DNA of 64,000 nt from Phaseolus vulgaris (lineage: Eukaryota > Streptophyta > Magnoliopsida > Fabales > Fabaceae). The notes beneath the pieces are model-generated. The model saw only the letters and a list, made by a program, of their open reading frames with translations, ran no database searches and was not told the origin of the DNA. The position numbers were made by a program, and so were the translations under genes. The stretch lies in contig NC_023751.2 in assembly GCF_000499845.2 (NCBI RefSeq), positions 7,405,835-7,469,834 of the forward strand, read 5' to 3'. Below are positions 26,023 through 36,642 of the stretch, piece after piece. Every line of letters begins with the position of its first letter. Position 1 is the stretch's first letter.

Positions 26023-27056
26023 ATGACATCATCATCCCACAAACGTAACAGAACCCGTAAGGGTAAATCTCCAGCAGAAGATGTTGACGTTCCTCCTCCA
26101 CCAACGAGGATTCCAGAATACTTCAGTACCAGACATCAAATGGTGGTTTTTGAAAAGAACTTTCACGCAAGAGCAGTATTACCACCAAAAGTGATGCATA
26201 CTCCATTTTTTGCTGGGTTGAATTCCAAAATCTTCTGAATTGGCAAGGTTTACAACCTTTTTCCTTGGAATTAATCTTCCGTATTATGAGGATTTGGTAA
26301 GAGTATTTTATACAAATGCAAAATTCACACCTGCTGGTCACCTTGCCATTGAGATTTGCGGAAAAATGATACACATTAAAGAAATAGATTGGATGACCAT
26401 TGCTCATCTATGACGGTCTTAAGTTAACCCCTCGGACGATACCTGAGGAACTGAATTTTGATCGAGGTCTAGCATTATCGTCCATGATTCGTGAAGATGT
26501 TGAAGGTCAAAATCTGAAAAATGTCGGTAGTCTGAAAATGAATGACCGACTGTACACATGGGTGCATATCTTGTGCCCTCGAGGAAGCAACTATGCACAA
26601 CTGCTGAATGAAGATATTTTCATGATGTGGTTAATCAAGAATAATGTACGCATTAATTGGCCTCATTACATAATGCAACCCATCATCAAATGTCGGGATA
26701 ACAAGATGCCTCTCCCATATGCAAATTTGATAACGAGAATCTTGCAGGTGTATGGCTTTGACTTGTCCAATGAACAAGCAATAATGCTAGGCTGGAATCA
26801 TTACTTTAGCAAAAAAAGTATGACAAAATTAAATATATTCCAGGTCAATGGCATATGGCAACTTGGTAGACCCCAACATGCAAACGAAGAAGATGATGAA
26901 GAGGATGAATTGCCAGTACAAGATGTGGAAGGTGGTCAACCTGAGGAGGAAAACCCCACTCAAAGGGAATTTTTTCCGGCATACAAAACATGAATACCCG
27001 AATGGACAGAATGGAGGTTACTTTGGCTGACATTCGACGTCATCAAGGTCATTGAG
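26023..27056 (+). pseudogene. PF20167-like plant transposon protein, frameshifted
   Basis: Begins MTSSSHKRNRTRKGKSPAED (nuclear-type basic start), then a conserved core spread over several frames: 26023-about 26225; about 26226-26400 (LARFTTFFLGINLPYYEDL, VFYTNAKFTPAGHLA); 26402-26993 (NDRLYTWVHILCPRGSNYAQ, IFMMWLIKN, INWPHYIMQ, LPYANLITRILQVYG, then an acidic tail EEDDEEDE); and a C-terminal MNTRMDRMEVTLADIRRH in a third frame, ending at about 27056. The first break is one extra base in an A run near 26228, the second lies near 26400 and the third near 26975. This matches the 'putative plant transposon protein' domain of legume repeats; its biochemical role is unknown. The breaks make this copy non-functional as one protein. 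The family name is from memory and moderately sure. Confidence 0.65.
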
Positions 27057-27266
27057 TGTGTTATTATTATGTTATTGTCATTGTTATTTTTATTTCTAAG
27101 TTTCATGTTGAACATTGATGAATTGTGTTTGTTATTTTTGACGTTGACATTGTTATTGTTAAGGTTTTATGCTACTTTTCATGCTACTTATTTACATAAT
27201 CATATTGTTTTTAATGCAACTTTTTTACCATCTTATTACTTCGACATCATTGGTTAAGTGTCATTA

Positions 27267-27759
27267 ATGTCTGCGTATCACAACACGTCGTCATCTAATT
27301 GTACTGGTTGTAGTGTGCAAAAACGTGGTACTTTTATCCATGCTACTGGGAGCACAAGTGCCTTCGTTGATCCTATTTGTGATTGTGGACAATTTGCTGT
27401 TTTGAGAATAGCGACAACACACAAAAAATGCTTGAAATTTTTTTTGCGGTTGTCCCAACTACAAGGTAAAATTTATTCAATTAGGTTTCAAACAAACTTA
27501 AGAATGTTATTTTAAACTTCATTGTTCAATTTTATTGTTTTCTTCAAAACAGATTAGAAGTGGCATGGTTCTAGGCTGTAATTTTTTCAAATGGTGCATT
27601 GAAGACGTTGCCGATGAAAAAGATGAAATTATTATCATACAACGGAATAAGATATGTCTTCTAGAAAACCGTTTGAAGGTCTCCACAAGAAGGATTCAAA
27701 TGTTATTACTGGGAATGTCTTTTCTTTTTCTAATTAACATTATTATGTTCTTCATGTAA
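27267..27759 (+). pseudogene. Small GRF-type zinc finger protein with C-terminal membrane segment, one frameshift
   Basis: Exon 1 is 27267-27475 and exon 2 is 27553-27759, separated by a 77-bp GT-AG intron. Exon 1 starts MSAYHNTSSS and contains CDCGQFAVLRIATT, the first half of a GRF zinc finger. It then shifts frame in an eight-T run (about 27438-27445), after which the next frame reads FCGCPNYK up to the splice site. Exon 2 reads GCNFFKWC, the second half of the finger, then a charged helix (VADEKDEIIIIQRNKICLLE) and a hydrophobic tail LLLGMSFLFLINIIMFFM, a likely membrane anchor. GRF fingers bind single-stranded DNA or RNA in other proteins. One surplus T breaks this copy. It lies about 210 bases after the PF20167-like gene in the same orientation. 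Confidence 0.65.
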
Positions 27760-28315
27760 TGACTTTATATTATATATTTTGACACCTACTTAATATTCAT
27801 GTTATATTCTAAATTTCTATTTTCTTTTTAAAATATATTCATTTTGCTATTCATAATAATGAAAATTATTATTAAAATTAATTTTATATATTTGTATATA
27901 TATAACATAACATAATTTATAAAATCATTTATAATATTAAAATTATGTAAATAAATTAACTTAAATCAAAAATAATTCTTAATTAATAAAATGTTAAATA
28001 ATATAATTATACTTTAATTTTAAATTATAATTAACTAAAATATGAAATAAGATTAATCATTATTTATTCTTTTTTTATATACAAGGGTAAAATTGTAATC
28101 TCACAAACTTTACTATTCAAAATAATTTATAATATTCTTACAACTATCACATCACTCACAATTTTCAATAAACTTTCTTCATATATCCACTCTAACATAT
28201 CCCAATCCAAACAACTTCAACTTTTTTCATACTTTCTTCACACTTCCACTCTCACTCACCCTCAACTTTCCACTCCCCCACACCCTCTAATCCAAACACA
28301 CCTTAAATCACTTAG

Positions 28316-30131
28316 AAGTATTGAGACTAAGTAAATAAGAAATATAAGTTAAAAAATATAATTTCTGTTAATGAATTAATAGTTACTTCTAATAAGCATG
28401 TCCTAAAAAAATTAGGTGTTCTCACCTCAACTTCATATAACTACGATAAAACATCACATTTAAAATATAATCTGAATTAAAGAGTTTGAAGTTGATTTTA
28501 CTTTAAAAGAAAATATATATTTATAATGTTATTGACATATACTTCTAACCTATACGTAACTATTGCACTACAGAGTCATAGGTGTACTAACAATTCATAC
28601 ATCAATCATTAAATAAATCTTAATAACCAATTAAGAATATTCAGTGAGAATTGGATTCGTATTTCATGAAAAACCTTATCATAGATGGAAATTTTTTTAA
28701 GTCTCTCTATTTAAAAAAAATTGAGCTGGTATGAGTTATGTTACTCGATCTCGGTGACCGATCAACTGGTTGAAGACACATTTAATATAGCTACAATAAA
28801 TAATAGTTAAGACAGTTGTAAGAACTTCTCGAGAATCTGGGACATGTTCCACCAAATACAGGTAACGTCCCGAGAAATCAAGAAACCTCCCTAAAAATGA
28901 GATAGATACGATTCACGATTCATTATAACAAATAACTCATGATTAATCACTATAAATAAACCCTCTACATAGGTATAAGATACGTTTTTAATCCGTTCTT
29001 ACTATACACTATGTATACTGAGTACCTACTTATCGTCAGAGTACATTTTGCAGGTCAACCCCGACTGAGTATTAGCAGATCAAAGGAGACTTAGAGTGAG
29101 GAGAAAAAATGCGACTGACCAACCGACACGTTAGTAACTGTATAACGAGTTTCATGTACTATGTAGCCCACTTTGTCAATACCGGCATAGAGAGATACAA
29201 CCTTAGAGTCTCAACTAAAATAAAAGTTCTTAGAAAAATCAATGAATGATAATAATTCGAAGATAATTCAAAATTTCAAATAATTGATTACCAAAAATTT
29301 ATTTAAAGGAAGCTCTTAAATTGTCCCAAATTTTTTTTTTTACTATAAAAAAGGAGTGTTTCTCTTTACTTATTAATCAAGGATTTGAAAATAAAAATAA
29401 AATTAGTTAGTATTATCTTAATTTTATGCATAAAAACACTATATATATGATATTTTAACACAGTGATTTATATTCATTTTATACCTAAATAAATTATTAT
29501 TTTATTTTAAAAAATAGTTATGAAAGGTTAGAAGTTTTATATTAGATAAAGATATTTCATTTCCCTTCCTTAATATAGGTGTGGATGATAATATTTTAAA
29601 ATGTTTTGAATCCCTTAATTAAGTAATAGTTTGGACATTTACTGATATCTTTTTGTTATAATTAAAATTTGTGAAGTGGTGTGGGGGCATTATTTATCCT
29701 CCTAAAATGATGAGATGACAGCCCCAAAGCCATGGATCCATATTGCCAAGTCATGCCAGCAATTCATGTCTCTCTTAGCAGAGCAAACTCAACTCAATAA
29801 ATAATTAACTATGCTTCTCCCATCTATAGCCCCACTTTCATAGAATCAGATCTAAAACGAATATTAATCTCTTCTACCATACTTATTCCTCTACAATTTA
29901 ATGTACGTACTATTACGTACTTCTCTTTACGCATATTCATACATTTACCAGCCTTTAATTATCCCCTCTCTGTTTGTTAATCCATATCCAAAAAGTGTTC
30001 ATTACACAACCCTATCATGCAATACAAGGAGTCTGAAAAGATGACTAATTAATATTCAACAAATAATCCACTCAAATTGTAGGGTGGGATTAAAAAAGAA
30101 AGAATCACTATGAATACATGATCATGAATGG
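28316..30131. other. Intergenic region with a probable gypsy LTR fragment, no gene
   Basis: Mostly AT-rich. 28730-29110 is more balanced and is listed separately as an LTR fragment. 29650-30130 is the 3' flank of the gene at 30132. No open frame with a known family was seen. Confidence 0.5.
28730..29110 (+). mobile_element. LTR fragment, Tat-like Ty3/gypsy
   Basis: CACTATAAATAAACCC (about 28949-28964) is a TATA-like site, followed about 75 bases on by CTTATCGTCAGAGTACATTT, TGCAGGTC and CCCCGACTGAG. The phrase '...GTCAGAGT...TTTTGCAGGT...CCCCGA' is typical of the R/U5 part of Tat/Ogre-type LTRs in legumes. No internal region or second LTR was found beside it. Confidence 0.4.
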
Positions 30132-30674
30132 CTATGCCAGTGTTTCTATAAGAGAAGTAGTATGAACCAGCTTAGTGCCTTTGATCTCCTCCATTCTCTT
30201 GTTTTTGGGATGAAGCAACTTGAACCAGAAGCCACTTTTCTTGCCATTCTTCTTACTAGGATCATCACCTTCGTCTCTTGTTCTTCTTATTCTCCTGGTG
30301 GAAAGAACGCTCATTGACTTGCTTTTGAGGAATCCAGCGTGCTTGGCGGTGAAGAGAAAGAGGGAGGCGGTCTTTGGTTGATTGGAGAAAGGAAAAGGAA
30401 GGGCTGTGGGAGAGGCACAGGAAGAGGGAGAAGAGGAATAGGAGGAGAGAGAAGAAGAAACGGAAGATGAAGGAGATGAAGAAATAGGGTTTGTTTTACG
30501 CGAAGAAGAAGAAGAAGGTGAGGGTAAGGAAAGTTGAAAAAGCTTGTCTCTCAAACAAAGAGAACATACGCCAGGTGATTGGCGGTGTTTGGGGTGCTTC
30601 TTGCAACGAGCATGGGGCATGAACCTCCCAATCATGTCCTTGTCTTTTGGGGGTGGTCTTGGAAGGGTGGCCAT
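30132..30674 (-). CDS. OCTOPUS/UPF0503-like small protein, 180 aa, intronless
   Basis: Single-exon gene starting MATLPRPPPKDKD. Residues 24-40 hold CKKHPKHRQSPGVCSLC (C24, H27, C37, C40) followed by LRDKLFQL, the Cys-His signature seen at the N-terminus of plant UPF0503/DUF740 (OCTOPUS-like) proteins. A long Ser/Pro-rich linker (about 50-100) and a basic C-terminal half (RRIRRTRDEGDD, KKNGKKSGFWFKLL) follow. OCTOPUS proteins are polar membrane-associated regulators of phloem differentiation and are much longer. This short member shares only the Cys-His start and basic patches, so its role is unknown. A TATATA lies at 30711-30716, only about 37 bases upstream of the ATG. Codon use and the well-kept frame support a real gene. 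Confidence 0.8.
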   Translation of the reverse strand: MATLPRPPPKDKDMIGRFMPHARCKKHPKHRQSPGVCSLCLRDKLFQLSLPSPSSSSSRKTNPISSSPSSSVSSSLSSYSSSPSSCASPTALPFPFSNQPKTASLFLFTAKHAGFLKSKSMSVLSTRRIRRTRDEGDDPSKKNGKKSGFWFKLLHPKNKRMEEIKGTKLVHTTSLIETLA

Positions 30675-33512
30675 TTTTGAAGTCTTTTAAGAAGTGAGGA
30701 GAAGTGGTGGATATATAGAGAATGAGATGGAGGAAGGAGGAAGGAGAAAGGAGAAAGTTGGGAGGGTGAGGGTGTGTTTCACTTTCCGTGATAGTTCATG
30801 GGTGTTTCCTCAAAATGCTCCTTTTGACGATATTTTCATGCAAGTTGAAGAATATTAATTGGAATTTGGCTAGGTTAAAATGGACGACCCTGATTGATGC
30901 ATGTGGGTTAAGACGGTGGTTTTGATCAGTCCTGATTCTGTGGAAAAGGCCAAACCTCTTTTTTGGGGCGGCTTGGAAAATCAAACCAACCTTGTTGCTG
31001 TTGACCACGGTAAACCATTCAACTCAACTCCCCCTTTTTCTATTGCTATTTTCCAACCATGCAAATTACTCTCTTATTTTCTCCACTCCCCTAGTTTTCA
31101 TTAAATGCATTTTAGTGTTATTATTATTTTTAACATAACATATCTTCATTCAAAAATATATTTATTAATTTCTTCGATAATGCCTACAGAAATCTTTTAT
31201 CACAAAAATATAGACACAATTTTTTTCTTATTTATTGTAGTTGCATATTGTATCTTCGAAGATGAAGGAACATGTTTAGTCAGATGTAAATACCAGAATA
31301 AATTTTAATCAATAATTCAATCTTATAAAAAAAATTTATAATATATTATGAAATTTTTTTATATTTTGTGGAATCTCAATATTTCTTCTCACATCAAAGT
31401 TGTATATTAAAAATATCCGATTATGATTCAATAAGAAATAATCTAATAATAAATTTCCGCTAGTATAGATTTTAAATAATATATTAAAAAATTAACTTTT
31501 AATTTAAATCAATCTTATAAAATTATTAATAAAATAAGATTTAACACTCACTTATATATTATATATATATATATTTTTTTTTTTTTTAATGTATCTGAAA
31601 TCTGTAACACGACCTAGTGTATCTAGTTCCCTTCGACTACAGGTTATTTGGAATATTAGACATATTAGTTTGTGTGATGTAGGTAACGAATATCTGATAT
31701 ATATTCTCTGTTCATACCTTACATTCAAAACACGTAACGAAGACCAGTGCCTAAATTAGTACAAACTCAGACTAATTGGTATACACAGTTTTTATAAGTC
31801 TTTATATAAGCTTAGAGAATGGATGAATTTTAAATATTTGAGAATTTATTATCTGAGTTGGTAGGAGCAGAGTAGCATGTGAGGTGTGTGTGGTTTGGTT
31901 GGAATATTTGTGAGTACAGAAGCAGTAGTACGTTGCCATGCCTTGACTTAGGCTTCAGTACAGACAATGCACTGCGTGTCTTTCATTCTTAACTTCTGAG
32001 TTGTTTGCGTGTCTTTCATTCTTAACTTCTGAGTTGTTTGTGACAGCTGTACTTTCCTTCCCTTTCCTTTCGTCAATGAATCAATCGGATTCACTGATTC
32101 AGCCATTCTGTCATTCATTTTATTCTTCTTTGGAAGATGCAGTTTCATGGTAAGTGTGTTCCTATGGCAGAGGCCTTTCCTTTCGTCTGTTTTCTTTACA
32201 AACAAATCTAAATATAATACATGATTTCATTGTTAATAATAATATTTTGACGGCGTTAAATAAAATAAAACATTTTTTAAATTTGTTAAGTTAAAAAATA
32301 TTTTACCGTAACTTATATTTACAAATTTTCAATTAATGCAACATTATTTAATGTTTTATTTGTGTTGTGTGCATCAAAATTGGCATAACACAATGTTAGT
32401 AATACATTATTTACCATACATGCTCTCTTATTATCTAAAATTGATTGAAAATCACAAATTTGGCGAATCACATCTCTTAAATTTATACTCTTCGTCTTAA
32501 TATTGTGTAGTTTTAATATATTCCAGCTAATTGAATGGAATGTCATATTACGCTGTTGCAATTACGAATGACTCCATCAAACACGAAGCAAAGGATTATA
32601 TAAATAGATTAAATATTAAAGTCATTGAGGATGGATCTCCCTTCAGCCTCACTTCTCATCTTACTTTCATAATATCAAGTGTATGTTTGCAACAAAAAAC
32701 AGCACATTATAAACATGAACCCTTTGCCAAAACTAGTAGAAATGACAATGGATCGAATTCCTTTCAACAGAAGTAACAAAATGTTCAGTTATTTAGGTTG
32801 GTGCAGAAAGACTTACTAAAAGATCATTTTTCGAGATGATTTAGAAAAAAACGACAATTACTCAAAAATCAAATTTACAGATTTCAAGCAGCTTATTTAA
32901 CCTGTTCAGAATTTCCCATTTCCTTTTCCATTGCATGACACTAATTCGCTAGAGTTTTGGAAACAGTGTGATAAGGTAGTTTTTAATCAATGATTTGGAA
33001 CCACACAAAAAAGTGTCAAAGCTGTTACTTCATTGTTTGGAAAATTTCAAGGGAAGTTGCTTTTCAAGATTACACAGTCAATGGCAATCTATAAAGCATG
33101 ATAAATGCATAGCATACATTATCACTTAAAACATGTATGCAAATAATAATAGAGTGGCTTGAATCCCCTTTGATAATCTCTTTTCATTAATGAAAAGAAT
33201 CCCCAGACAAAGGTTTAAGGTCTTTCCAGTTTTAAAAATTCGACCCCATTAACTCCATACATCCAAACATAAACAAAAATAATAGACATGAAATTTATTG
33301 ATAATTTTGATAGTCCAAATCATTCATCGCATTACATATATGAATGATATTGATATGTTAATATCCAATCAAGATATCAAATATTTTTGCCGGGCAATAA
33401 CTCAAGATGTTGCAGTTCAAAAGAAGCGAGAACAAACAACAAAACGAAGGGCATGTCCTCTTCATGAAAAAAATATCTGCAGTTACAAAGTATCTTATAC
33501 TACTCAATTTGG
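30675..33512. other. Intergenic region, no supported gene
   Basis: 30675-31000 is the promoter side of the 180-aa gene, with purine-rich GGAGGAAGGAGGAAGG repeats. 31100-31900 is AT-rich. A 33-bp tandem duplication lies at 31974-32039. The part just below 33513 should be the mL41 3' UTR. Open frames at 31948-32205, 32319-32561 and 32531-32776 have no recognisable family. Confidence 0.5.
31974..32039. repeat. Perfect 33-bp tandem duplication
   Basis: Two identical 33-base units (31974-32006 and 32007-32039) beginning GCGTGTCTTTCATTC and ending GAGTTGTTT. A recent local duplication in noncoding DNA. Confidence 0.95.
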
Positions 33513-35198
33513 TTATTTAGCCGTTTGGGAAGCTTCAGAAGTATTGACTTCAATAGGACACTGAGATACATATGGTTTGAGCTGAAAAAAAACATGGGAC
33601 TATATGAATCAACTATGCATGAAAAATCTAAATTCATAGCAGTGTTAGCATTGCAGAAATTGTTGACCTATAGTCATTCACGAAGAGAAATAATATTCTT
33701 CATAATAGCTTACGGTCATTTCTATGAAAATCAAGTCATTTTCTTTTGACCCATCTCTAATGCTCGAGTAGTGCAGGGATGATGAGGGTAAGAACAATGT
33801 CCATGGAATTAAAGGCAAGTACTAATAAGATAAAAGCACCATGGTTTTGGCCATTGTGTAAGGGAGAAAAAGAAAAGTTCAAATAAAAATAACCGTAACT
33901 GACCCAAACTATGCTAATAAAACTCAATGAGTTGAATAAAGAATTTATCCAGGTAAATATCAGCATAGTATGTTGAAGAAAAACAGGTGAACAAAAGACA
34001 AAGATAGCGAAGAGATTAAATGAGTGGAAGATGCAAACCTTGAAATCAGTCAAATCAGGAACTACATAATTTGGCAATTTTTCTTGTATCAATACATACC
34101 CACCTGCAACACGATGGAGACTTACATTTTATTTGACAGTAAAAAAAATCATGCATTAATATAATATGTATGTAGATTCTATTACAATACCCAAAAATTA
34201 TAAATATTACAGTAACGAATTAAGAGATTTTTATGAAGCCACGTTTACTAACTACAGACATCCAGGACAAGAGAAACAATCCAATAAGGACACCACAACT
34301 TTTTAGAGTTGGTCATAGAAATGCAAGTAATTTCAGCCCACCAAACCAAAAGGACTGTGAGCACTCTTTTAATGTTAAAGTAAAAACAAAAGAGTAACTT
34401 CCATACCAAAAAGTCCTGGTTAATAAAAAGGCAGAGTATAGTGAGACTCGACTTGACTATGACTTACGAAGTCCCAAGAATTTTTACTGGAACTGGAAAG
34501 GGAACAAGTTTTACGAGAAAACATGAGACTTAGACCTTAAATACGTATTTACAACAATTAAGAAGGTCCAGTTCAAAAGTTCCAGAACTCGACAAAATCT
34601 CAGTACCAAAAGCTTTAGAACTGTAGTTGCAGGTGAAACAATTCAGCAAGTGTAACCAGAAAATCTCTTCAATGCAGATCAAGCCCTTTCCCAGGGGCTT
34701 TCAACATGTTCACTGTCTACTTCCAACAAAAATAGTAATATTAATAGTAGCCAGTAACTACCACTACCAAATGAATAAATACAACCCATCTGTATCTCAA
34801 AAACAAAAACATGACATGTGATCGAGCAGTCAGCATGGCAAAAAAACAAAGTAATCAAAAGTCAGACTAGTAGCAAGAACAGAACCTTGATCCATTAGGT
34901 GAGGTTGATTACATGGATCAAACAATGTCATCTGACTTGGTGAATCAAAGTAAACCAGTACAACAAGAAAAGTGTATTATAGTCAAGCAAAGCCTTAAGT
35001 ATTCCTTAAGCAAACAAACTGATTAAACCTCAACGTAAATTGAAGAAACAAACCTTTGCGGGTGTGGAAACCAGTAGGCTTGCAATTCTTGCCCTTGTAA
35101 TAACCACGAGGAGCACGTTTTGATGATAGAATGTCAAGTGAAGATGTTCGCTTCCTTCGAAATGCCCTTCCTATTCCTAAAATGAGCCCTAGAGGCAT
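33513..35198 (-). CDS. Mitochondrial ribosomal protein mL41 (L41/L27 family), 92 aa
   Basis: Component of the mitochondrial ribosome large subunit. Three coding exons: 35054-35198, 34039-34103 and 33513-33581 (279 nt, continuous phase, TAA at 33513-33515). Exon 1 reads MPLGLILGIGRAFRRKRTSS then YYKGKNCKPTGFHTRKG. Exon 2 reads GYVLIQEKLPNYVVPDLTDF. Exon 3 reads LKPYVSQCPIEVNTSEAS with a short QTAK tail. This matches plant mL41 over its whole usual length of about 90 aa; the basic, hydrophobic N-terminus suits mitochondrial import. The acceptor ACTTGTAG just upstream of the ATG implies a 5' UTR intron that reaches a donor at about 36547 (CTTCCAG/GTACAC). The last exon is only 69 nt and easily missed. 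Confidence 0.93.
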
Positions 35199-36547
35199 CT
35201 TTTACTACAAGTGACAAACCCGTAATCACGAACGGCATATATAAAACACCAATAATATTAATAAATTATCAAATACAGAAAAAATCTGCAAAACGCAACA
35301 TTGCACACTAGCAATTGATGAAGGCAAAATAGAAAGACAGCTGATGGCTAATAAGAGAATTCAAGGAAAGGGATTTAAGAGAGGGTGGGGTTGTGGAAAT
35401 GAAAAATAAGGAAAAGGAACTCATCTTTACTAACCCCTGTTTGTGGACCAAACCCACATTTGATCATATAACTATCATTTGGATCTATTTTATTATTTTT
35501 TTGGGTAAAGTTGTGCATGCACTGGTAACCTATTTGATCAGAATATTGTTTTCAGAATATCGTAATATTCATTTTGAACCTATTTTTCCCAGCTTTTCTT
35601 TTCCGCATGGTATATTCTCTTGATTGAATAGAGCTAGTTAGATGGTCAACCATCATAGAACATATTTTCAAAGAAGCATAGAAAATGTACCACGCAACAT
35701 AGTTCTGAATATGATTTGACAATTACAAGCTAACCAATTGTTCTAATTCTAAATTCATACAAACTGAAAATATGGAGCAATTGGAAATATCATTAAGAAA
35801 AATAAGTAGTGAAACATAAACCAAGCTTATGCGTATCATCTCAAACTCGAATGCAATACTATATATGACAAGTCCAAAAAGAAAACAACAGGAAATCTTC
35901 AATTTCTATAATGATACAATCCTATCAAGAGTTCTATCTCTTTTGTAAAAGTAGAAATGCCTGAGATAAAGAAAAATATATATTTTAACATATCAACATT
36001 AGCTCCCAATCAGTAAGCCTCAAATGGGTTGTTACTACAATACAGAAAAGGTAAAGTCAGTCAGTTGAGTCCAGATTCAACAGATATATTTTACAATCAA
36101 CAGGTTATCCTTTGGTCCCTTGCTTTCTTCTCCATTTTCACTATTATACTGAAATTCCAAGATCTAATTAAGACATCTTTTTTCTAGTGTCAATTTATTT
36201 GTCAGCAAAGAACATCAAATAATGGAAGACCCTCCCCAGAGGGACCACACGTGCATGAGAGTTCTAAGGAATTATGATGTAGTAACAGCTTCACAAGCTT
36301 CAAAAATACATTTTTGAGTGAGTGTAAGGCAGATCAAAGTCATTGCGTCATGCCCTAACAAATAGACTTTAGCTTTCACGGTGAGACCCAACAAATTATC
36401 TCCTCGTACCCGACCCCAAAGTTCGATTTTGTATACAAATTAAATAACCCCAAATGCTTCCCACCGAACAATACTGAACAAAAAATGCAGAGAGAACCAA
36501 ATAAAAAACGTGCAAATTCAATGGGACATGAGCGTGGAGAAGTGTAC

Positions 36548-36642
36548 CTGGAAGTCGCAGAGATACGGCTACACGCTATATGAGGAATAACAGAGGAAGC
36601 AGAGAAAGAAGAGAATGGCAGCACGGTGAGGGTTTAGGGTAG
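36548..36642 (-). promoter_or_regulatory. Probable 5' UTR exon and telo-box of the mL41 gene
   Basis: On the minus strand, a CT-rich leader runs to CTTCCAG/GTACAC (donor at 36547), compatible with the acceptor just before the mL41 ATG. Just upstream is CTACCCTAAACCCTC (36628-36642), a telomere-like box. In plants such boxes are common in promoters of ribosomal-protein and other translation genes, often near the start site. Confidence 0.5.

Larger units (their letters stand above)
23822..28315 (+). mobile_element. Element family copy C (coding copy, PIF/Harbinger-like ends)
   Basis: The left end after ATTAA reads GGCTTCGTTTGGATCC. The right end reads AATCCAAACACACC followed by TTAA, so both ends reduce to GTTTGGAT inward and TTA/TAA outward. 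The 5' module has CGTTTGGATCC twice (23828-23838, 23882-23892) around GACGACGGAAGT (23857-23868). Inside are a TATA box, leader, 1.6-kb intron, a PF20167-like coding region, a GRF zinc-finger gene and a 3' terminal section shared with copy B. No DDE transposase is recognisable, so mobility would depend on another element. The superfamily is inferred from the ends only. Confidence 0.6.

Noticed and set aside
31948..32205. 85-codon minus-strand frame with an internal 11-residue repeat
   Set aside because: The repeat is only the 33-bp DNA duplication; no family and no coding signal.
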